Positions 8,356 through 16,726 of a stretch of DNA of 43,166 nt are shown here, piece by piece (positions within the stretch are counted from its first letter, which is position 1; each line of letters opens with the position of its first letter). The notes beneath the pieces are model-generated. The model saw only the letters and a program-made list of their open reading frames with translations. It was not told the origin of the DNA and ran no database searches. The DNA is taken from positions 1 through 43,166 of the forward strand of contig CAKREL010000006.1 in NCBI GenBank assembly GCA_934317205.1, written 5' to 3'. Both the position numbers and the translations under genes were made by a program. This DNA is from an uncultured Eubacterium sp. (lineage in GTDB: Bacteria; Bacillota; Clostridia; Lachnospirales; Lachnospiraceae).

Positions 8356-9483
8356 ATGAACAGAGTCAGAATCATATCCTTTACGGAAGCCGGTTATAAG
8401 CTGTCCTGCCGGATGCAAAAGGCACTGTGCAGACAGAAACAGACAGATGTTATTTTGTACAGTGGGAAAAAGGAGATTGTGGAAAAATATAAGGCAGAAG
8501 ACTTACAGCCTGTGTCAGATGGGCTGCAAGCCTGGTGCAGGGATGTTTTTACACAGTCAGAGTTGATGGTTTTTATTGGAGCCTGTGGAATTGCAGTGCG
8601 CACCATTGCGCCCTATGTGTGTAATAAATACAGTGACCCGGCTGTTTTGGTGGCAGATGAGTGTGGCAAGCATGTGATCTCACTGCTGTCCGGACATTTG
8701 GGAGGCGGTAATGCATGGACGAGGCTGGTGGCAGATGCAATCGGGGCAGATCCGGTGATCACTACAGCTTCGGATGTCAATGGAAAGCTGGCTGTAGATG
8801 TGTGGGCGCAGAAGCAAAACCTGCGAATTAAGGATCGCGTACTTGCAAAATATGCGGCAGCTGTATTTGTGACTGGGCAAAAACTTCCATTTTATGCGGA
8901 ATCAGGTGTGAAAATATGCGACGACTGGCCAACCGAATATATGCGTTTCGAGGAAAAAGACAAGTTTTTGGAAGCTGTAAATGACAGAAAGACAAAAGAA
9001 ATTGCAGGTATTGTGGTGTCTGTTCATGGTGGCTGGCCGGGGAATGTGCTCGTGCTGGTTCCACAAGTTGTGATTCTTGGTATCGGGTGTCGAAAAGATA
9101 AGGATCCGCAGGAACTTTTCAAACAGGTAAGAAAGGTATTGGATTCCTGTCAGATTTTGCCGGAGAGCATTAGCAAAATTGCTTCTATTGATCTGAAGGC
9201 AGAAGAAGCGGCAATCTGTCAGCTGGCAGATTGCTGGAATGTGCCATTTGTGACGTTCTCAGCGGATGTATTGCTTGAAATGCCCGGAGATTATCCGATT
9301 TCTGAATTTGTAAAAAAAACAACTGGGGTTGGAAATGTATGTGAACGGGCAGCAGTGGCAGCGTTGCCAGAAGACTGTCAGGAGCATCCATGCTGGATTT
9401 GCAGAAAGCAGGCAGAAAATGGAGTTACAGTGGCATTATTGAGACAGGATGCTCAAAGTGAATGGGAGGAAAAAATATCGTGA
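8356..9483 (+). CDS. cbiG: Cobalt-precorrin-5A hydrolase
   Basis: CbiG opens the delta-lactone of cobalt-precorrin-5A and releases acetaldehyde; it is specific to the anaerobic route. The 375-residue protein shows the family core FIGACGIAVRTIAPYV near residue 73 and GKHVISLLSGHLGGGN near residue 106, and a C-terminal domain starting with LGIGCRKDKDP near residue 239 and ending in the VCERAAVAAL stretch. A GTG at 8353 directly before the ATG at 8356 could also be used; ATG is preferred. The stop overlaps the cbiH start (GTGA at 9480), which gives translational coupling. Confidence 0.95.
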   Translation: MNRVRIISFTEAGYKLSCRMQKALCRQKQTDVILYSGKKEIVEKYKAEDLQPVSDGLQAWCRDVFTQSELMVFIGACGIAVRTIAPYVCNKYSDPAVLVADECGKHVISLLSGHLGGGNAWTRLVADAIGADPVITTASDVNGKLAVDVWAQKQNLRIKDRVLAKYAAAVFVTGQKLPFYAESGVKICDDWPTEYMRFEEKDKFLEAVNDRKTKEIAGIVVSVHGGWPGNVLVLVPQVVILGIGCRKDKDPQELFKQVRKVLDSCQILPESISKIASIDLKAEEAAICQLADCWNVPFVTFSADVLLEMPGDYPISEFVKKTTGVGNVCERAAVAALPEDCQEHPCWICRKQAENGVTVALLRQDAQSEWEEKIS

Positions 9484-10208
9484 AAAAAATATATGTAGTA
9501 GGAATTGGACCAGGGGCTTATGAACAGATGACGATCCGTGCTGCAAAGGCACTGGAATCCTGTGATGTGATCATAGGTTATACTGTGTATGTGGATCTGG
9601 TGCGGGAGCATTTTGCAGGAAAAGAATTCTTAACCACACCGATGAAGCAGGAAGTAGAGCGTTGTCGGATGGCTTTTGAAACGGCCCAGGAAGGAAAGAC
9701 AACGGCAATGATCTGCAGTGGAGATGCAGGGGTATATGGTATGAGCGGACTGATGCTGGAAATTGGTCAGGAATATCCGGAAGTAGAAGTAGAATGTGTG
9801 CCGGGTGTGACAGCAGCCATCGGTGGAGCAGCAGTTCTTGGAGCACCCCTGATCCATGATTTTGCATTGATCAGTCTTAGTGATCTACTGACTCCATGGG
9901 AAAAGATTGAGAAACGTCTGCTGGCAGCAGCAGCGGCAGATTTTGTCATCTGTCTCTATAATCCGTCCAGTAAAAAGCGGCATGATTATTTGCAGAAAGC
10001 CTGTGATCTGATCATGCAGTATCAGCCGGAGACACTGGTATGTGCGACTGTCAGCCAGATTGGCCGTGATGGCGAGGAAAAACATATCTATACTTTAAGA
10101 GAGTTACGTGATCTGCAGGTAGATATGTTTACTACAGTATTTATCGGAAATTCTCAGACAAAAGAAATCAATGGATGTATGGTGACACCGAGGGGATATC
10201 GGATATGA
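9480..10208 (+). CDS. cbiH: Cobalt-factor III / precorrin-3B C17-methyltransferase
   Basis: CbiH methylates C17 and drives ring contraction. The start is chosen as GTG at 9480 because a GGGAGG ribosome site (9465-9470) lies 9 bases before it and the protein then begins directly with KKIYVVGIGPGAYEQMT. An in-frame ATG at 9462 would place that site inside the gene. Other family blocks are IIGYTVYVDLVREH, GDAGVYGMSGLMLE, VPGVTAAIGGAAVLGAPL and ICLYNPSSKKRHDYL. At 242 residues it is the short, single-domain form without the C-terminal iron-sulfur extension of some CbiH60 proteins. It overlaps cbiG by 4 bases and the following fusion gene by 4 bases. Confidence 0.94.
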   Translation: MKKIYVVGIGPGAYEQMTIRAAKALESCDVIIGYTVYVDLVREHFAGKEFLTTPMKQEVERCRMAFETAQEGKTTAMICSGDAGVYGMSGLMLEIGQEYPEVEVECVPGVTAAIGGAAVLGAPLIHDFALISLSDLLTPWEKIEKRLLAAAAADFVICLYNPSSKKRHDYLQKACDLIMQYQPETLVCATVSQIGRDGEEKHIYTLRELRDLQVDMFTTVFIGNSQTKEINGCMVTPRGYRI

Positions 10209-12385
10209 GAAACAAAACAGCCTGGCTGGTGTTTGCCGGAACGAGCGAGGGGCGGCAACTGGCAGGATTTTTGAAAAAACATCATATATATGCGCAGCTG
10301 TGTGTGGCAACGGAATACGGTGAGGAATTGTTAGAATCAGAAATTTCTGAATATGTGCAGGTACATACCGGGCGCATGAGTGAATCTGAAATGGAGCACC
10401 GGATCAGGGAATTGGCCGAGAATGGTTTAAAAGCTGTCATAGATGCAACGCATCCGCATGCAGTGGAAGTGACTGCAAATATCAGACAGGCCTGCGAAAA
10501 GGCAGGATTGCGTTATGTTCGGTTACTGCGGGATACCCTGGAACTGTCAAAGTTTGAGCATATCGTGCCGTTTGCAACCTGTGCCGAGGCAGCAGACTGG
10601 CTTGAGACACAGCAGGGAAATATCTTACTGACTACTGGTTTGAAAGAGTTGCCGGAGATTGCCGGACGTATTTCAGATGGCAGCCGTATATATGCAAGGG
10701 TATTGCCACAGGCAGAAGCATTTACCACTGCAGAGCAGATCGGACTGCAAAAGAGACAGCTGATCTGCATGCAGGGACCATTTTCGAAAAATCTGAATGT
10801 AGCAATGCTGCAGGAGACAAAGGCTTCCTTTTTACTGACAAAGGAATCGGGAGCAGCCGGAGGCTTTGCGGACAAAGTGCAGGCTGCGCAGGAAGCAGGA
10901 GTAACCTGTGTGGTTATTTTGCGACCAAAACAAGAAAATGGTTATACCATGCAGGAAGTAAAGCAACTAATCTTACAGGAAGAAGGGCTGGCGGATACTT
11001 TTTCTGAACATTTGGAAAAAGAAAAAGTTGCGGAAAATGAAAGTGAAAAGAAGAGCCTGAAAAAAACTGAAATCACGCTGCTTGGTATTGGAATGGGTGC
11101 ACCGGAGACGATGACACTAGAAGGATTGCAGGCTTGTGAACAGGCAGATTGCATCATTGGTGCAAAGCGAATGCTGGAGGCAGTGAAGGAGAGTCTGGAT
11201 AATTGGAAAATCAGTTGTAGAGGCGATGGGAAGAAGGAAGCAAAAGGAATTTGCCAGATTGCAAAAGATGATTTAGAAGGAACAGTTTCCGGGCATTGTA
11301 TACAAAAACAGATGGTTTCCATGTATCTGAGTACAGAGATTGCGGAATATATCAAAATGCACGGAGAATACAGGCGCATTGTGATTGCTTTGTCCGGAGA
11401 TGTCGGATTTTATAGTGGAGCCAAGAAATTGACAGATGCACTGTCCGAATATCCGCTTCATCTGATCTGTGGTATTTCAAGTGGTGTGTATTTTGCTTCA
11501 AAACTTCAGACATCCTGGGATGATATGTTTCTGACGAGTATGCATGGACGTCAGATGAACATTCTTGCAGTATTGAAAAAGCACCGAAAAGTGTTTACAC
11601 TGGCATCAGATGCAAAAAGTATCCGTGAATTGGCAGAAATGCTTTTAACTTATAAGATGGATACGCTTACTATGTCAGTGGGAACAAATCTGAGTTATCC
11701 AGAAGAACAGATCACAACCGGGAGACCAGAAGATTTCCTGCATTACGATAAGGCAGGAGTCAGTGTGGTGCTGTTGGAGAAAAAAGAGCATATGCCACCA
11801 GTCCTCACTCACGGAATCCCGGATGAATTGTTTATCCGGGCAAAAGTGCCGATGACTAAGGAGGAAGTGCGCAGCATTTCTCTGTCAAAATTGCAGCTTT
11901 GCGAAGATTCTGTTGTATATGATGTGGGAGCCGGAACCGGTTCTATTTCCATTGAGGCAGCATGCATAGCAGATCAGGGTATGGTCTATGCCATTGAGCA
12001 GAAAGAAGAAGCTGCGGAACTGATCGGGGAAAATCAGAAGAAATTTGGTGTATCTAATCTTCAGATTATTCATGGAAAAGCACCGGAAGCTTTTGAGGGA
12101 CTTCCGATACCAACGCATGCATTTTTAGGTGGAACCGGTGGGAATATGCGGGAAATCATTGGATTATTGCAGGAGAAAAACCCGCAGATCCGTATTGTGG
12201 TGAACTGCATTGCGCTGGAGACACTGGCAGAGATCACTGCACTTTTGCAGGAGTTAGACATTTCAGATGCAGACATCGCATCTGTGAATATATCAAAAGC
12301 AAAGAAACTGGGACAGTACCATCTTATGATGGGACAGAATCCTGTTTATGTTATTTCTTTTGGAGGAAAAAGAAAAGGGGAGTAG
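10205..12385 (+). CDS. cbiJET: Fused CbiJ-CbiE-CbiT
   Basis: Three corrin enzymes in one 726-residue chain. Residues 5-270 are CbiJ (cobalt-precorrin-6A reductase): WLVFAGTSEGRQLAGFL, then AVIDATHPHAVEVTANI near residue 79. A lysine- and glutamate-rich linker follows. CbiE (C5-methyltransferase) starts near residue 288 with ITLLGIGMGAPETMTLEG and has ALSGDVGFYSGAKKL. CbiT (C15-methyltransferase/decarboxylase) begins near residue 540 with KVPMTKEEVRS and has the SAM motif VYDVGAGTGSISIEAA near residue 572. The start at 10205 overlaps the cbiH stop (ATGA). CbiE-CbiT fusions (CobL) are well known; joining CbiJ in front puts three late reactions on one chain. No frameshift or stop breaks the frame. 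Confidence 0.93.
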   Translation: MRNKTAWLVFAGTSEGRQLAGFLKKHHIYAQLCVATEYGEELLESEISEYVQVHTGRMSESEMEHRIRELAENGLKAVIDATHPHAVEVTANIRQACEKAGLRYVRLLRDTLELSKFEHIVPFATCAEAADWLETQQGNILLTTGLKELPEIAGRISDGSRIYARVLPQAEAFTTAEQIGLQKRQLICMQGPFSKNLNVAMLQETKASFLLTKESGAAGGFADKVQAAQEAGVTCVVILRPKQENGYTMQEVKQLILQEEGLADTFSEHLEKEKVAENESEKKSLKKTEITLLGIGMGAPETMTLEGLQACEQADCIIGAKRMLEAVKESLDNWKISCRGDGKKEAKGICQIAKDDLEGTVSGHCIQKQMVSMYLSTEIAEYIKMHGEYRRIVIALSGDVGFYSGAKKLTDALSEYPLHLICGISSGVYFASKLQTSWDDMFLTSMHGRQMNILAVLKKHRKVFTLASDAKSIRELAEMLLTYKMDTLTMSVGTNLSYPEEQITTGRPEDFLHYDKAGVSVVLLEKKEHMPPVLTHGIPDELFIRAKVPMTKEEVRSISLSKLQLCEDSVVYDVGAGTGSISIEAACIADQGMVYAIEQKEEAAELIGENQKKFGVSNLQIIHGKAPEAFEGLPIPTHAFLGGTGGNMREIIGLLQEKNPQIRIVVNCIALETLAEITALLQELDISDADIASVNISKAKKLGQYHLMMGQNPVYVISFGGKRKGE

Positions 12386-12409
12386 TGAACAGAAAGGGGG
12401 AGCAGCAAC

Positions 12410-13810
12410 ATGAAGATACCGCGTATCATGCTGGCGGCACCAAACAGTGGCAGTGGGAAGACATTGATCACTTGTGGATTGTTGCAGGCACTGAAAAATA
12501 GAGGCTTAAAACTGGCTTCTTTTAAGTGCGGACCGGATTATATAGATCCATTGTTTCATACCAGAGTGCTGGGGGTACCTTCGCGAAATCTGGATACTTA
12601 TTTTTCGGGAAAGGAATTAACCCGTTCGCTGTTCGGCACGCATGCGAAAGAGGCAGATCTGGCAGTGATGGAAGGTGTTATGGGATTTTATGACGGTGTG
12701 GCAGGTGTTACATTGACAGCTTCTTCCTGGGAATTAGCAGATGTCACGGATACACCGGTCATTCTGGTGGTTAATATGCGTGGCATGAGTCTGTCAGTAG
12801 CAGCATTGATTCAGGGATTTATGCAGATGCAGCCAAAATCTCATATTGGAGGGGTGATCCTGAATCAGACGTCAGAATTTATGTGCCGGCAATTAGAACC
12901 AGTCATTCAGGAATATTGCAAAATCCCGGTACTTGGTTTTGTACCGAAAGTAGCAGACTGTGTCATTGAGAGCCGGCATCTGGGACTTGTGACACCGGCA
13001 GAACTGACAAATCTGCAGGAGCGGATTGAAAAACTGGCAAAGATCCTGGCAGATACGCTGGATCTGGATGCCATTATCCGACTGGCGCAAGGGGCTTCAG
13101 ATATGACATGGACTCCGTTGGAACAGTTTTTACCAGAGGAGTATCAGCAGCATAAAACGATTGCAAAAGATTCCAAAAAGACAGCATTGCGTATTGGAGT
13201 GGCAAGAGATGAAGCATTTTGTTTTTATTATGAAGATAATCTGGATCTGCTACGGTTGCTTGGAGCAGAAACTATCTTTTTTTCTCCGCTTCATGATCAG
13301 AAGCTTCCGGAAAATCTGCATGGATTACTGATAGGAGGCGGCTATCCGGAATTATATGCAAGGCAGCTAAGCGAAAATGAAAGTATGCGCAGGGATATCC
13401 GGGAAAAAATAGAAATAGGAATGCCATATTTGGCAGAGTGCGGAGGTTTTATGTATCTGCATGAATCTATGGAAGATATGCAGAAATGCAATTGGCCGAT
13501 GGCAGGCGTTTTAAAAGGAAACGTATATTATACTGGAAAGCTGGGACGGTTTGGATATGTGGAACTGACAGCGAAGAAGGATCAGATGCTTTGTTGCAGC
13601 GGAGCACAGATCAAAGCCCATGAATTTCATTATTTTGACAGTACAGAGAATGGAGCAGCATTTCATGCAGCAAAACCGCAGCGGAGCCGGGGATGGGATT
13701 GTATCCAGGCGGGAGATAGTTATGCAGCAGGATTTCCGCATTTATATTATTATTCCAATCCCGGATTTGCAGCGAATTTTGTGGAGGCGTGCAGGAGGTA
13801 TGACAGATGA
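12410..13810 (+). CDS. cbiA: Cobyrinate a,c-diamide synthase
   Basis: CbiA uses ATP and glutamine to amidate the a and c side chains of cobyrinate. The 466-residue protein has an N-terminal dethiobiotin-synthetase-like ATP domain (IMLAAPNSGSGKTLITCGLL, then FKCGPDYIDPLFH near residue 38 and VMEGVMGFYDG near residue 84) and a C-terminal class I glutamine amidotransferase domain with the catalytic cysteine at residue 344 (LAECGGFMYL). The length is normal. A strong AAGGGGGAG site precedes the ATG. The stop overlaps the cobT start (ATGA at 13807). Confidence 0.95.
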   Translation: MKIPRIMLAAPNSGSGKTLITCGLLQALKNRGLKLASFKCGPDYIDPLFHTRVLGVPSRNLDTYFSGKELTRSLFGTHAKEADLAVMEGVMGFYDGVAGVTLTASSWELADVTDTPVILVVNMRGMSLSVAALIQGFMQMQPKSHIGGVILNQTSEFMCRQLEPVIQEYCKIPVLGFVPKVADCVIESRHLGLVTPAELTNLQERIEKLAKILADTLDLDAIIRLAQGASDMTWTPLEQFLPEEYQQHKTIAKDSKKTALRIGVARDEAFCFYYEDNLDLLRLLGAETIFFSPLHDQKLPENLHGLLIGGGYPELYARQLSENESMRRDIREKIEIGMPYLAECGGFMYLHESMEDMQKCNWPMAGVLKGNVYYTGKLGRFGYVELTAKKDQMLCCSGAQIKAHEFHYFDSTENGAAFHAAKPQRSRGWDCIQAGDSYAAGFPHLYYYSNPGFAANFVEACRRYDR

Positions 13811-14859
13811 CACTGGAAGAGACCATAGAGAAAATACAGCCTGTGGATGAGACTGCCATAATGGCAGCCAAAAAACATTGGGACAGCCTTGGAAAACCAC
13901 TGGGAAGTCTTGGACGTCTGGAGCAGGCAATCATTCAGATTGCAGGGATCCAGCGTACAGGTGAAGTACATATTGATCGGAAAGCTCTGGTCATCATGTG
14001 TGCTGATAACGGCGTTGTGGAAGAAGGAGTAACTCAGTGTGGGCAGGAAGTGACAGCCACAGTGGCAGAAAACTTTTTAGATGAAAAGTCCTGCGTTGCT
14101 ATCATGTGTGAACGGGCACATACTAAAATATGTCCGGTGGACATCGGAATGGCAGTGGATACACCAAGGGTGGAAAAACGAAAGATTGCTTATGGAACAA
14201 AAAATATGGCTAAAGAAGCAGCTATGACCAGAGAACAGGCTATTGCAGCCATTGAAGTCGGCATTTCCAAAGCAGAACAATTAAAAGCAGAAGGATATGA
14301 GATGCTGGCAACCGGAGAGATGGGAATTGGAAATACGACCACAAGCAGTGCTATGACAGCGGTATATCTGGGAATGGATGTGGAGACAGTGACCGGACGG
14401 GGCGCCGGGCTATCCACGGATGGCCTGCACCGGAAAGTTCAGGCGATAAAAAAAGCAATTGCCTGCAATCAGCCAGATTCCAAGGATCCGCTTGATGTGC
14501 TGGCAAAAGTCGGTGGTTTGGACATTGCTGGAATGTGTGGCTTGTTTCTTGGTGGCGCGGCGTTACAAATGCCGGTGGTCATGGACGGATTTATTTCTCA
14601 GGTGGCGGCACTTACGGCAGTGCGTCTTGTACCTGAGTGCGCTGATTACATTTTGGCTTCTCATGTTTCAGAAGAACCGGGAGCAAATATTTTGCTTAAG
14701 GCACTAAAAAAAGATGCGTTTCTTACCTGCGGGATGAGGTTGGGAGAGGGAAGTGGTGCAGTAGCGCTATTTCCAATTCTTGATTTTGCATCAGATATTT
14801 ATCATAAAATGAGTACCTTCCAACAGGCAGATATTGTGGAATATCAGCCATTACATTAG
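13807..14859 (+). CDS. cobT: Nicotinate-nucleotide-dimethylbenzimidazole phosphoribosyltransferase
   Basis: CobT moves phosphoribose from nicotinate mononucleotide to the lower-ligand base, giving the alpha-riboside phosphate. The 350-residue protein begins with the expected helix, then WDSLGKPLGSLGRLEQ near residue 23, VIMCADNGVVEEGVTQCGQE near residue 62 and EMGIGNTTTSSAM near residue 173. The catalytic glutamate fits residue 314 (RLGEGSGA). No gene for making dimethylbenzimidazole (bluB, bza) is in the window, so the base may be scavenged or made elsewhere, and the true base is unknown. Confidence 0.96.
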   Translation: MTLEETIEKIQPVDETAIMAAKKHWDSLGKPLGSLGRLEQAIIQIAGIQRTGEVHIDRKALVIMCADNGVVEEGVTQCGQEVTATVAENFLDEKSCVAIMCERAHTKICPVDIGMAVDTPRVEKRKIAYGTKNMAKEAAMTREQAIAAIEVGISKAEQLKAEGYEMLATGEMGIGNTTTSSAMTAVYLGMDVETVTGRGAGLSTDGLHRKVQAIKKAIACNQPDSKDPLDVLAKVGGLDIAGMCGLFLGGAALQMPVVMDGFISQVAALTAVRLVPECADYILASHVSEEPGANILLKALKKDAFLTCGMRLGEGSGAVALFPILDFASDIYHKMSTFQQADIVEYQPLH

Positions 14860-14890
14860 AAAATAAAACAGAAAGTGGAAGTATAAGAAC

Positions 14891-15520
14891 ATGATTGTAT
14901 TTGTAATTGGGGGAAGCGGCAGCGGAAAATCAGAATTTGCAGAATACATCTGTACAAAACTGCCATCGAAGGAAAAGCGGTATATTGCAACGATGCAGGC
15001 CTATGATGAGGAGAGTCGTGCCCGCGTGAAAAAGCACAGAAAAGCCAGAAGCGGTAAGGGATTTGAGACAATCGAACAAGGTACGCATATGGAGAATATC
15101 TGTCTGCCGGAAGAATGTACGGTACTGTTGGAATGTATGTCCAATTTAGTCGCAAATGAAGTGTTTGCACCGGAAGGCCGGGGTGTATGCTGTGAATCAG
15201 TGTTAAAAGAAGGAATGCATCATTTGACCGGGCAGGCAGAACACCTGGTGATTGTCAGCAATGATATTTTTTCAGATGGTGTAACATATGATCCTGAGAC
15301 AGAAGAATATCTGAGGATTCTGGGAATCCTCAATCAGGAGGCGGTAGCCATGGCGGATTATGCTTATGAAGTAGTGTGTGGTATTCCTGTATGTATCAAG
15401 GGAAAAGAACTGGGTAGAGAAGCGATGCATGATATAGAGAATCAACCAGACAGACAAGTATGTGCTGACAAAATGAAACAACCAGACAGAGCATTTGAGA
15501 CAGGGAGTGTGAACGTATGA
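14891..15520 (+). CDS. cobU: CobU-like adenosylcobinamide kinase/guanylyltransferase, long copy
   Basis: CobU phosphorylates adenosylcobinamide and then attaches GMP. This 209-residue copy has a P-loop VIGGSGSGKSEFAE at residues 5-18, RYIATMQAYDEE and a histidine in VKKHRKAR near residue 49 that matches the guanylylated histidine region. Where canonical CobU has a SNEVG-x-GIVP loop, this copy has VSNDIFSDGVTYDPETEEYL, so that substrate loop is changed. CGIPVCIKG gives the usual C-terminal end, after which about 35 extra hydrophilic residues follow. It overlaps cobS by 4 bases. A second, half-size homologue lies at 16379; the two may share the work. Confidence 0.85.
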   Translation: MIVFVIGGSGSGKSEFAEYICTKLPSKEKRYIATMQAYDEESRARVKKHRKARSGKGFETIEQGTHMENICLPEECTVLLECMSNLVANEVFAPEGRGVCCESVLKEGMHHLTGQAEHLVIVSNDIFSDGVTYDPETEEYLRILGILNQEAVAMADYAYEVVCGIPVCIKGKELGREAMHDIENQPDRQVCADKMKQPDRAFETGSVNV

Positions 15521-16266
15521 ATATTCTGGAAAGTATTGTGGTTGCATTTTCCATGTATTCCAAAATTCCGATGCCACAAATTGAGTGGAATGAAAAAAAT
15601 ATGAAAAATACACTCTGCTTTTTCCCTTGGGTTGGGGCAGCTGTTGGAGTTCTGGTATGGCTCTGGTTTTTGCTCAGTGATCAGCTTGGAGTAGGGATGA
15701 TCCTGAAAGCAGCTGTAGCAGTCCTGATTCCGGTACTTGTCACCGGAGGAATCCATCTGGACGGTTTATTGGATACCTCAGATGCCTTAAGTTCCTGGCA
15801 GCCCATGGAGCGACGACTCGAAATACTGAAGGATTCTCATGCAGGAGCCTTTGCTATTATTGTTTGTTGTGGATATTTTCTGGCACTTTTTGGAATTTGG
15901 ACAGAAGCCGGACCGGAAGACATTGGTGTATTGGCATTTGGATTTTTTCTCAGTCGGGCACTTAGCGGATTTGGAATCTGTACCTTTCATTGTGCAAGAA
16001 ACAGTGGATTGGCAGCTACTTTTGCACAGGCTGCTGACCGAAAAAGGTGTCAGATTGTTTTGGTGATAGAGGTGATACTCTGCATAGCTGGTATGATCTG
16101 GATGGGACCTGTGCGTGGAGTGACAGCAGCAACAGCGGCAGTTATCGTCTGCATTTGCTGCAGACGGATGGCAATGAAAAAATTTGGTGGCATCACAGGA
16201 GATATTCAGGGATTTTTCTTGCAGATCTGCGAACTGGTTATGGCCTACGTGGTAATTTTACAGTAA
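15517..16266 (+). CDS. cobS: Cobalamin (5'-phosphate) synthase
   Basis: CobS is the membrane enzyme that joins adenosylcobinamide-GDP to the alpha-riboside phosphate, closing the nucleotide loop. The 249-residue protein has the family motif TGGIHLDGLLDTSDAL near residue 76, SHAGAFAIIVCCGYF near residue 108, and several hydrophobic helices. The C-terminal GGITGDIQGFFLQICELVM stretch matches the second conserved block. It starts inside the cobU stop (ATGA). A dispersed repeat begins 6 bases after its stop. Confidence 0.95.
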   Translation: MNILESIVVAFSMYSKIPMPQIEWNEKNMKNTLCFFPWVGAAVGVLVWLWFLLSDQLGVGMILKAAVAVLIPVLVTGGIHLDGLLDTSDALSSWQPMERRLEILKDSHAGAFAIIVCCGYFLALFGIWTEAGPEDIGVLAFGFFLSRALSGFGICTFHCARNSGLAATFAQAADRKRCQIVLVIEVILCIAGMIWMGPVRGVTAATAAVIVCICCRRMAMKKFGGITGDIQGFFLQICELVMAYVVILQ

Positions 16267-16272
16267 CAGAAG

Positions 16273-16358
16273 TTTATCTCAGTCGAGAAGACTCCCATTT
16301 TTGCAAGTGGTGAGTAATAACAAGTCTTTCTCAGTGGGAGTGCAATCTCCGACTGAAA
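16273..16358. repeat. Dispersed structured repeat, copy 1
   Basis: About 86 bases that match 27504-27589 without any insertion or deletion and with about five differences. It starts 6 bases after the cobS stop. ACTCCCA and TGGGAGT form an inner stem; CATTT and AAGTG form a small hairpin. The outer inverted repeat is complete at the left (TTTATCTCAGTCG) but decayed at the right, where the ribosome site of the next gene begins. It carries no gene. It could be a miniature mobile element or an RNA structure. Confidence 0.85.
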
Positions 16359-16378
16359 GGAAAAGGAGGTATTTGGAT

Positions 16379-16726
16379 ATGATACTTGTGATCGGTGGTG
16401 CTTATCAGGGAAAAACTGCATTTGCAGAAACACTTCTGGAACAGCAAAAGCAGGCTGGAACAGAAAGTGTAGTATTTCCACAGTTTCATGTATGGGTGAA
16501 GGAATGCATGAAGGCGGAACGAAATATAGAAGAGGAGCTGCGGGAAAAGTTAGAACAGGATCCGGCACAGATTATTGTATGTAATGAGCTGGGATGTGGT
16601 GTTGTTCCTATGGATGCGTTTGAGCGTGCATGGAGGGAACGTACCGGTCGTCTGACCTGTGAACTGGCAAAACAGGCAGAAGCGGTATACCGTGTGACCT
16701 GTGGAATCGGAACCCGCATAAAATAA
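16379..16726 (+). CDS. Half-size CobU-like protein
   Basis: A 115-residue P-loop protein resembling CobU with its middle missing. It starts MILVIGGAYQGKTAFAE (P-loop at residues 6-13) and ends with IVCNELGCGVVPMDAFERAW and RLTCELAKQAEAVYRVTCGI, which are the canonical NE-x-G-x-G-x-VP loop and C-terminal block of CobU. The segment that carries the guanylylated histidine in CobU is absent. The start at 16379 is fixed by an AAAAGGAGGT ribosome site 8 bases upstream; earlier in-frame codons lie in the repeat. It ends one base into cbiB. It keeps the loop that the long copy at 14891 has lost, so it is likely functional and not a relic, but its exact activity is unknown. Confidence 0.75.
   Translation: MILVIGGAYQGKTAFAETLLEQQKQAGTESVVFPQFHVWVKECMKAERNIEEELREKLEQDPAQIIVCNELGCGVVPMDAFERAWRERTGRLTCELAKQAEAVYRVTCGIGTRIK

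Noticed and set aside
16301..16378. Longer N-terminus for the short cobU-like gene
   Set aside because: These in-frame codons fall in the dispersed repeat, and a strong ribosome site fixes the start at 16379.
16379..16726. Short cobU-like gene as a pseudogene
   Set aside because: It has a good ribosome site, intact P-loop, canonical C-terminal block and coupling to cbiB, with no stop or frameshift.
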